Part shown: piece after piece, positions 57,540 through 64,000 of the stretch
Layout of the letters: each line of letters starts with the position of its first letter
Numbering within the stretch: position 1 is the stretch's first letter
The notes under the pieces: model-generated
Database searches by the model: none
What the model was told of the DNA's origin: nothing
What the model saw: the letters and a program-made list of their open reading frames with translations, nothing else
NCBI GenBank assembly: GCA_963695445.1
Contig: CAVOGV010000047.1
Coordinates: forward strand, 1 to 64,000
DNA: 64,000 nucleotides
Direction: 5' to 3'
Origin: Thiohalocapsa sp963695445
Lineage (GTDB): Bacteria; Pseudomonadota; Gammaproteobacteria; Chromatiales; Chromatiaceae
Position numbers and translations under genes: made by a program

Positions 57540-60164
57540 ATGAAGAGCAGTGCCGAGCTCCGTCAAGCCTTCCTCGATTACTTCGCCGAACGCGGCCACA
57601 GCGTGGTCGAGAGCAGCCCGCTGGTGCCGGGGAACGACCCAACCCTGTTGTTTACCAACGCTGGCATGGTGCAGTTCAAGGACGTGTTTCTGGGCCGCGA
57701 AAAGCGCCCCTACAACCGGGCGACCACCTCGCAGCGCTGCGTGCGCGCGGGCGGCAAGCACAACGACCTGGAAAACGTCGGTTACACCGCGCGGCATCAC
57801 ACCTTCTTCGAGATGCTGGGCAACTTCAGCTTCGGGGATTACTTCAAACGCGAGGCCATTGGCTACGCCTGGGAGTTCCTGACCGAAACGCTGGGGCTGC
57901 CGCCGGAGAAACTTTGGGTGACGGTGTTCGTCGACGACGTCGAGGCCGAGAAGATCTGGCTCGAAGAGCTCGGCATCGATCCGCAGCGCTTCTCGCGCTG
58001 CGGCGAGAAGGACAACTTCTGGTCCATGGGCGAGACCGGCCCCTGTGGTCCCTGCTCCGAGATCTTCTACGACCACGGTCCGCAGATTGCCGGCGGGCCG
58101 CCCGGTTCGCCGGAGGAAGACGGCGACCGCTATGTCGAGATCTGGAATCTCGTCTTCATGCAGTACGATCGCGATGCGACCGGCCAGCTGACGCCTTTGC
58201 CGCATCCGTCGGTGGATACGGGCATGGGGCTCGAGCGTCTGGCCGCGGTCATGCAGGGCGTGCACAGCAATTACGACATCGACCTGTTCCGCGCCCTCAT
58301 CGATGCGGCGGCCGCGGCCACCGGCTGTGGCGACCGCGACAGCAAGTCCCTGCGTGTGATCGCCGATCATATCCGCTCCGCTGCCTTCTTGGTGCTTGAC
58401 GGCGTCACCCCGGGCAACGAGGGCCGCGGCTACGTCCAGCGCCGCATCATCCGTCGTGCGATCCGCCACGGTTACCAGCTCGGCCAGCAGCAGCCGTTCT
58501 TTTACCGCCTGGTTGCGCCGTTGGTGGCGCAAATGGGCGACGCCTATCCGGAGCTGCGTGCCCGGCAGCAGCATATCGAGCGGGTGCTGAAGGCCGAGGA
58601 GGAACGCTTCGCGGACACGCTGGAGCAGGGTCTGCGCATCTTCGAGGACGTCGTTTCCGACCTCGCGGACAGGCAGATTCCGGGCGAGGCGGTGTTCCGA
58701 CTCTACGACACCTACGGCTTTCCGGCGGATCTCACCGCCGATATCGCCCGCGAGCGCGGCCTGAGCCTCGACATGGACGGCTTCGCGCAGGCGATGGCGG
58801 CGCAAAAGGAACGCGCTCGTGCCGCCAGCCATTTCGGCGCCGACCAGGAGATCACGATCGACCTGGAAGGCGAGAGCGATTTCATCGGCTATGAAGACCT
58901 GGAAGGAGAGGGCACCGTCGTCGCCCTGTATGTGGACGGTGAGTCGCGCGATCGGCTCGGTACCGGAGAGAGCGGGCTGGTGGTGCTGGACGTCACACCC
59001 TTCTACGCCGAGTCCGGCGGCCAGGTCGGCGACCGTGGCTGGCTGACGACCCGGTTGGGCAGCGCTGCCGCACGGTTCGACGTCGAAGACACGCGCAAAC
59101 AGGGCGACGGCGTCATTTGCCATATCGGCCACGTCAGCGACGGTGAGCTTCAGGTGGGCGATCGGGTCGATGCACGGGTGGATGCCGCGCGTCGCCGCGC
59201 CATCGCATTGCATCATTCCGCAACGCATCTGCTGCATGCCGCGTTGCGACAGGTGCTCGGCGAGCACGTGCAACAGCGCGGCTCGCTGGTAGGTCCCGAC
59301 CGGCTGCGTTTCGATTTCTCCCACTTCGAGCCGGTCAGTCGCGAACAATTGCGCGAGATCGAACGCCTGGTCAACCGTGAGATCCGCGAAAATCACAGTG
59401 TCGAGACGCGCATCATGGGGCTGGACGATGCCAAGGCATCCGGGGCCATGGCACTTTTCGGCGAGAAGTACGCCGACCAGGTGCGCGTGCTGCGCATGGG
59501 CGAATTCTCCACCGAGCTGTGCGGCGGCACCCACGTGCGCGCGGTGGGTGATATCGGGCTGTTCAAGGTGGTGTCGGAGGGCGGCATCAGCTCCGGCGTG
59601 CGCCGCATCGAGGCCGTCGCTGGCGACCGCGCCCTGACCTGGGTCGAGGACGAGGAGTCTCGGCTAGCGCGCATCGCCGAACTGGTCAAGGGTTCCGCCG
59701 CTGATGTCGACGATAAGGTGGCACAACTGGTCGAGCGCTCCCGCAAACTCGAAAAGGAGCTCGATCAGCTCAAGGCCAAACTTGCCAGTGCCGCCGGCAG
59801 CGACCTGGCCGACCAAGTGGTCGAGGTGGACGGCGTCAAAGTCCTGGCGGCCCGGCTCGATGGTGCCGATCCTAAGGCCCTGCGTGACACGCTCGATCAG
59901 CTCAAGAACAAGGTCGGCTCCGGCATCGTGCTGTTGGCAACCGAAAGCGATGGCAAGGTCAGCCTGATCGCCGGTGTCACCAAGGATCTCACCAGCCGCT
60001 TCAAGGCTGGCGATCTCGTCAAGGCGGCCGCTGAGAAGGTCGGCGGGCGTGGCGGTGGCCGCCCCGACATGGCGCAGGCAGGCGGCAATGATCCCACCGG
60101 AATCCCGGCGGCGTTGGAACTGGTCAACCGCTGGGTGCAGGAGCGGGTAGCGACTGCGAAGTAG
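57540..60164 (+). CDS. alaS: alanine-tRNA ligase
   Basis: Encodes 874 intact residues. The N-terminal class II core starts with MKSSAELRQAFLDYFAERGH and LLFTNAGMVQFKD. The editing-domain zinc site is HHSATHLLHAAL with CGGTHV. A C-Ala domain with glycine-rich end (GGRGGGRPDMAQAGG) follows. I preferred the ATG at 57540 over a start five codons earlier on homology. It is part of the recA-recX-alaS-lysC-csrA block. Confidence 0.97.
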   Translation: MKSSAELRQAFLDYFAERGHSVVESSPLVPGNDPTLLFTNAGMVQFKDVFLGREKRPYNRATTSQRCVRAGGKHNDLENVGYTARHHTFFEMLGNFSFGDYFKREAIGYAWEFLTETLGLPPEKLWVTVFVDDVEAEKIWLEELGIDPQRFSRCGEKDNFWSMGETGPCGPCSEIFYDHGPQIAGGPPGSPEEDGDRYVEIWNLVFMQYDRDATGQLTPLPHPSVDTGMGLERLAAVMQGVHSNYDIDLFRALIDAAAAATGCGDRDSKSLRVIADHIRSAAFLVLDGVTPGNEGRGYVQRRIIRRAIRHGYQLGQQQPFFYRLVAPLVAQMGDAYPELRARQQHIERVLKAEEERFADTLEQGLRIFEDVVSDLADRQIPGEAVFRLYDTYGFPADLTADIARERGLSLDMDGFAQAMAAQKERARAASHFGADQEITIDLEGESDFIGYEDLEGEGTVVALYVDGESRDRLGTGESGLVVLDVTPFYAESGGQVGDRGWLTTRLGSAAARFDVEDTRKQGDGVICHIGHVSDGELQVGDRVDARVDAARRRAIALHHSATHLLHAALRQVLGEHVQQRGSLVGPDRLRFDFSHFEPVSREQLREIERLVNREIRENHSVETRIMGLDDAKASGAMALFGEKYADQVRVLRMGEFSTELCGGTHVRAVGDIGLFKVVSEGGISSGVRRIEAVAGDRALTWVEDEESRLARIAELVKGSAADVDDKVAQLVERSRKLEKELDQLKAKLASAAGSDLADQVVEVDGVKVLAARLDGADPKALRDTLDQLKNKVGSGIVLLATESDGKVSLIAGVTKDLTSRFKAGDLVKAAAEKVGGRGGGRPDMAQAGGNDPTGIPAALELVNRWVQERVATAK

Positions 60165-60501
60165 CGTCCGCAACAATCTAGCGAGGCGTTCGCCTCAGTC
60201 ACCGACGAGTCATGGTCAGCGCTGGTTCGGACAGCACACTGAACGTTGCGTTGTCGGGTGTGGCCAGTGCCGTGGTCGTTGCCGTAATCGAAACTTCCCC
60301 CAGCCGACGGGACTTCAGAGCCCCTCAACGCTTCGAATCAACGGTCTCCTGCGCGCATTTCATTGCCAGTCGAAGCACGAAAACGAGCACGACAACGACA
60401 ACGAAAACGAGACACTTGACTCGTCTGCGAAAATGCCGCGATCTCAAGCAACTTAGTCATACGCACCTAGTACCTAAGCAGAACTCAAAACTTTCCCATC
60501 C
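60165..60501. other. 337-bp gap between alaS and lysC
   Basis: It is mostly occupied by dispersed repeat copy B (60203..60450). No gene was found. A lysC promoter is expected after the repeat but not evident; there is no lysine riboswitch pattern that I can see. Confidence 0.4.
60203..60450. repeat. dispersed intergenic repeat, copy B
   Basis: Collinear blocks shared with 31075..31300 in the same orientation, including CGACGAGTCATGGTC, TAATCGAAA-TTCCC-CAGCC, ACGACAACGACAACGA and TCTGCGAAAATGC. Identity is patchy between the blocks, which suggests an old element family rather than a recent insertion. Confidence 0.7.
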
Positions 60502-61725
60502 ATGTCCCTAATCATCCAGAAGTACGGCGGCACCTCCGTCGGTAGCGTCGAGCGCATCCAGGCGGTCGCGCAGAAGGTCAAACGGCAGCGCGAGCGCGGC
60601 GACGATGTGGTGGTCGTGGTTTCCGCCATGTCCGGCGAAACCGATCGCTTGGTCGCGCTGGCCAAGGCCATTCAGCCGGAGCCGCTCCCGCGCGAATTCG
60701 ATGTACTGCTGTCCACCGGCGAGCAGGTCACGATCGCGTTGCTGTCGATGGCGCTGGATGCCATCGACTGCCCGGCCCGTTCCTACACCGGCGCGCAGGT
60801 CCAGGTGCGCACCGACAGCGCGCACAGCAAGGCCCGCATCCGCGACATCGACGACGCCAGGGTGCGTGCCGATCTCGATGCGGGACGTGTGGTCGTCGTC
60901 GCCGGCTTCCAGGGCATTGACGAGCAAGGCAACATCACGACACTCGGGCGCGGTGGCTCCGACACCTCGGCGGTCGCCATGGCCGCGGCCCTGAAGGCCG
61001 ATGAGTGCCAGATCTACACCGATGTGGACGGCGTGTACACCACGGATCCCCGTATCGAGCCCAAGGCGCGCAAGCTCGATCGCATCACCTTCGAGGAGAT
61101 GCTGGAAATGGCCAGCCTGGGTTCGAAGGTGCTGCAGATCCGCGCGGTTGAGTTTGCCGGCAAGTACCAGGTGCCGCTGCGGGTGCTCTCCAGCTTCGAG
61201 GAGGGCGAGGGCACGTTGATTTCCTTTGAGGAGGACGCTGTGGAAGAGGCCAAGATTTCGGGTATCGCCTTCGCTAAAGACGAGGCCAAGCTCACCGTGC
61301 TCGGCGTGCCGGACCAGCCCGGTGTTGCGTATAAAATCCTAGGACCGATCTCCGACGCCAATATCGAGGTGGACATGATCATCCAGAACATTGGTTCGGA
61401 TGAAAAGACCACCGACTTCACCTTTACCGTGCACCGTAATGACTATACAAAGGCCATGGGTATTCTGCGCGATACGGCCAAGGCACTGGCGGCGCGCGAA
61501 GTGCTCGGTGACGAGAAGATCGTCAAGATAAGTCTGGTCGGTGTTGGCATGCGCTCCCATGCGGGCATTGCCAGCCGCATGTTCGAGGCCTTGGCGCGGG
61601 AGGGCATCAATATCCGGATGATCTCCACGTCAGAAATCAAAATATCCGTTGTGATCGACGAGAAGTACCTGGAACTCGGTGTGCGCGCGCTTCACGACGC
61701 GTTCGATCTTGCCTCGCCGGCTTAA
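60502..61725 (+). CDS. lysC: aspartate kinase
   Basis: Encodes 407 residues. The kinase domain starts with IIQKYGGTSVGSVERI and has TTLGRGGSDTSAVAMAAAL and TDVDGVYTTDPR. Two ACT domains follow (LTVLGVPDQPGVAYKIL and ISLVGVGMRSHAGIASRMF) for lysine/threonine feedback. It starts the aspartate pathway to Lys, Met, Thr and diaminopimelate. The frame is intact. Confidence 0.96.
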   Translation: MSLIIQKYGGTSVGSVERIQAVAQKVKRQRERGDDVVVVVSAMSGETDRLVALAKAIQPEPLPREFDVLLSTGEQVTIALLSMALDAIDCPARSYTGAQVQVRTDSAHSKARIRDIDDARVRADLDAGRVVVVAGFQGIDEQGNITTLGRGGSDTSAVAMAAALKADECQIYTDVDGVYTTDPRIEPKARKLDRITFEEMLEMASLGSKVLQIRAVEFAGKYQVPLRVLSSFEEGEGTLISFEEDAVEEAKISGIAFAKDEAKLTVLGVPDQPGVAYKILGPISDANIEVDMIIQNIGSDEKTTDFTFTVHRNDYTKAMGILRDTAKALAAREVLGDEKIVKISLVGVGMRSHAGIASRMFEALAREGINIRMISTSEIKISVVIDEKYLELGVRALHDAFDLASPA

Positions 61726-62011
61726 GGCCTTTGGCGTCAGGTCGGGCCGACTCGCATCATTCGATCTGTCCCCTGATGCTCCCGCCAGATCTCGGAAAGG
61801 TCTCGGAAAACCTCGCCGCCGACGCGCCTGTATTGCGAAGCATTGGCGTTAAGATTGATGTACGGTATCGAAGCCTGCTGCTAGAATGACAAAAGCCGGA
61901 AAAACACGGCTCACGAAAGTGCGGCTCTACACCCGAAACTCTCGCCCAGTGTTGCTATTCGGCAGGGTGAAAGCGCCGCACGGGTCCTAAGGAAAGAAGG
62001 GAGATTAGACA
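61726..62011. other. csrA leader region
   Basis: The 286-bp gap has inverted segments (GCGGCTCT..., AGCGCCGC) and a GGGAG site before csrA. In related bacteria csrA has several promoters and self-binding GGA sites here. GGA occurs several times (AAGGAAAG, AAGGGAGA), which would suit CsrA autoregulation, but I cannot prove it. Confidence 0.4.
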
Positions 62012-62227
62012 ATGCTGATTCTAACCAGACGCGTTGGTGAAACGTTGATGATCGGTGACGAAGTCACTGTCACCGTGCTTGGAGTGAAGGGCAATCAGGT
62101 CCGCATCGGCGTCAATGCGCCGCGGGACGTGGCCGTTCACCGCGAAGAAATCTACGAAAGAATTAAACGCGAGCAGGCCCAGGCGGCGGCACAGGAGGGG
62201 GCAACCGATTCCCCGCCGACAGACTAG
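62012..62227 (+). CDS. csrA: carbon storage regulator CsrA
   Basis: Encodes 71 residues, starting MLILTRRVGETLMIGDEVTVTVLGVKGNQVRIGV and continuing APRDVAVHREEIYERI, the canonical RNA-binding dimer with Leu4 and Arg44-type residues. It binds GGA motifs in mRNA leaders to control translation. The C-terminal tail is Gln/Ala-rich. Its place between lysC and tRNA-Ser is the usual gammaproteobacterial one. Confidence 0.97.
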   Translation: MLILTRRVGETLMIGDEVTVTVLGVKGNQVRIGVNAPRDVAVHREEIYERIKREQAQAAAQEGATDSPPTD

Positions 62228-62409
62228 GCGCTCCATTTTCGTTTCATCCCGGCGGGCACGGCGGTAGGTATCGCCTGCCGCAAGCCCGCCTTCAAATCAT
62301 CCTCTCCTCTGTCTGCACCGCTCCGTGACTGGCGGAGCGGGCGAAGCGGTTAAGAATAAACCGCTGGACCAAACCAGTGCTGATGTTGGTACAATGTGCG
62401 TTCAGCTTC

Positions 62410-62500
62410 GGAGAGATGGCCGAGTGGCTGAAGGCGCTCCCCTGCTAAGGGAGTATGGGTTAAAAGCCCATCGAGGGTTCGAATCCCTCTCTCTCCGCCA
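62410..62500 (+). tRNA. tRNA-Ser (anticodon GCT)
   Basis: A 91-nt tRNA with acceptor GGAGAGA/TCTCTCC, discriminator G and encoded CCA. The anticodon arm is CTCCCCTGCTAAGGGAG with GCT, reading AGC/AGU serine codons. It has the long class II variable arm (TATGGGTTAAAAGCCCATC) and the T-loop GGTTCGAATCC. It follows csrA, as in relatives. Confidence 0.97.
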
Positions 62501-62630
62501 ATTTAAGAATAAGTAAAATCAACCTGTTGCCGGCTATTCTCCCCGCCTCTCCTCCGATCCGCCACCCCCCCCTCGATAGCTCCACGCAGCGAACGGTGAG
62601 TCGCATCCGCCGACATCGTTGCGGCGACTC

Positions 62631-64000
62631 TCACCAACGCTCCAGTCGACCCAGATCGGTTCGTGCCCGCCGCAGATGTCTGACCAAAGAGCGGGCTAGC
62701 TTCAGCAGGAGGGCGAGGGCAGCCGCGTGTAGTGCCTGGTCGTCCAGGTTCCTGAGCTGGGCGCGACTCAGCATGAGCAATTCGGCGTCGCGCGTCACCA
62801 CCGCATCGGCCGAGCGCGGACCAGGCTCGATAAAGCCGAGTTCGCCGAAATACCCGCCTGGGCCGACGCTGTTGAGGCGCTTGTAGTGATAGGTGCCGCT
62901 GGGTAGACGCAGGTCGACGACTCCCTGCAGCACGAAATAGAGGGCGTCGCCGGAGTCGCCGACGTTGAAGAGGCGGGCCTTTCGCGGGAGCGTCAATGGT
63001 TGCATCAAGGGCCGCAGTGTCGCCAGCGCAGTGGCATTGATGCCCGCGAACAACTCGTTGTTCTCGATCTCCACACGCGTCTCGATTGGAGTCGGGGCGT
63101 GGCCGAGCACGGTCAGGAGCAGATCTTCGGCGCGTTCCAGGGCCTTGTCGGTGCTCTTGAAGCTGGTCTTGGTATCGGGCTGCGTGTAGCCGGCGGCAAA
63201 GGACCGCAATAGGTCCTCCATTTTGTGGCCGCGTGCCGCGCCTTGATGGATATTGGCGAACAGCATTTCGCCGCCATGGGCGCGCAGGCGCAGCGTCATC
63301 TGGCGAAACAGGTCGAGGGCTGTCAAATCCAGGGATTGTACGCGCTGCATGTTGACGACGATCCAGACGGGCCGTTCAAGTAGCGTCGCCAGTTCGGTGA
63401 ACAGTCGGTCGACGGTTCCGAAGAAGAGATGGCCGCGCAGTTCGACGTAGATGATGCGTTCGCCGTGTTCGTCCAGCAGCGCATGCTCTTCGTTGCTGCG
63501 CAGGCGCAGCGACCGAAGCGCGCGCCCATCGCTGCGTGCGTGGATGGTGGGTGCCCGTATCTGGCCCCGCACGAACAGCAGCATCGCCCCGAGGGCGCCG
63601 ACACCGACGCCGATGATGAGATCGAAGTACAAGGTGACGGCTACCACCAACAGTGCTAGTACGCCGTCGATGCGAGTTCTAGCACTGCGTAGCCAGCGCA
63701 AGACGCGCCACTCCAGCATCGAGAAGCCAACGTAGATGATCACACCGGCCAGCACGCTGATCGGCAGGTAGTGGCCGATGGGGCCGGCTACCACCACCAG
63801 CGCGACGAAGCCGATGCCGGCGACCACGGCTGGCCATCGGCGACCGCCCGCGTTGATGGCGACCAGCGTAGAGCCTTTGGTCCCGCCGCCGCCTAAGCCA
63901 CCGAACAGGCCAGCCAACATCTGACCGACGCCCTGACAGGCCAATTCGCCGCGGGCATTGTGTCGGTGACCGGTGGATGAATCCGCGACCACCGCGGTCA
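62631..64000 (-). CDS. SulP anion transporter with STAS and cyclic-nucleotide-binding domains (5' partial)
   Basis: At least 456 residues; the N-terminal helices lie beyond the window. The visible membrane part has GQMLAGLFGGLGGGGTKGSTLVAINAGGR and several helices, typical of SulP/SLC26. A STAS domain (IIYVELRGHLFFGTVDRLF, VQSLDLTALDLFRQM) follows. The C-terminus is a cyclic-nucleotide-type domain (ALYFVLQGVVDLRLP, GPGGYFGELGFIEPGPRSADAVV). Probable sulfate or bicarbonate uptake with ligand control; the ion is not determined. Confidence 0.85.
   Translation of the reverse strand, partial: TAVVADSSTGHRHNARGELACQGVGQMLAGLFGGLGGGGTKGSTLVAINAGGRRWPAVVAGIGFVALVVVAGPIGHYLPISVLAGVIIYVGFSMLEWRVLRWLRSARTRIDGVLALLVVAVTLYFDLIIGVGVGALGAMLLFVRGQIRAPTIHARSDGRALRSLRLRSNEEHALLDEHGERIIYVELRGHLFFGTVDRLFTELATLLERPVWIVVNMQRVQSLDLTALDLFRQMTLRLRAHGGEMLFANIHQGAARGHKMEDLLRSFAAGYTQPDTKTSFKSTDKALERAEDLLLTVLGHAPTPIETRVEIENNELFAGINATALATLRPLMQPLTLPRKARLFNVGDSGDALYFVLQGVVDLRLPSGTYHYKRLNSVGPGGYFGELGFIEPGPRSADAVVTRDAELLMLSRAQLRNLDDQALHAAALALLLKLARSLVRHLRRARTDLGRLERW

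Overview
The window looks like a chromosomal segment of a nitrogen-fixing purple sulfur bacterium (Gammaproteobacteria, Chromatiales-like). The pointers are nifHDK with a DraT switch enzyme, a Tat-exported high-potential iron-sulfur protein (HiPIP), a tetraheme cytochrome of the photosynthetic reaction-centre type (PufC-like), SoxYZ-type sulfur carriers, a full ccm cytochrome c maturation operon, and typical gammaproteobacterial synteny (mnmA-hflD, pncC-recA-recX-alaS-lysC-csrA-tRNA-Ser). Genus cannot be fixed from sequence reading alone.

Layout. 1-7.2 kb is accessory DNA: the end of an SDR gene, decayed toxin-antitoxin genes, a broken REP-associated transposase, an intact DUF433/PIN-like module and a SWIM/SNF2-helicase pair. 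A 62-bp direct repeat occurs at 1455 and again at 7182, just upstream of katG. katG is followed by a 5'-truncated di-haem peroxidase gene. 10.1-20.2 kb is the nif region: nifH-nifD-nifK-nifT-ferredoxin-nafY-DUF6129 and nifU-nifS on the minus strand, with sigma-54 promoters and NifA-type TGT-N10-ACA sites before nifH and nifU, and draT divergent from nifH.

21.0-29.3 kb holds the most unusual part, all on the plus strand: a Tat metallophosphoesterase, a SoxA/TsdA-type monoheme cytochrome, an Lcl/DUF1566 protein, SoxY, SoxZ, HiPIP, and a very long lipoprotein joining a PufC-like tetraheme domain to 153-bp-period coiled-coil repeats and a C-terminal OmpA peptidoglycan-binding domain. I read this as a candidate periplasmic sulfur-oxidation and electron-transfer module whose final cytochrome is tethered to both the membrane and the cell wall. 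This is inference from domains and gene order.

31-39 kb is ccmABCDEFGHI (minus strand). 39-64 kb is mostly housekeeping: a hisH-hisF fusion, purB, acnA, hflD, mnmA, pncC, thpR, recA, recX, alaS, lysC, csrA and tRNA-Ser, with a few transporters, a hicAB module and dispersed repeats. Many conserved genes (nifK, recA, hisHF, acnA, mnmA, most ccm genes) carry single-base frameshifts, mostly in short homopolymers. These look more like sequencing errors than gene death, so I annotate them as frameshifted genes.
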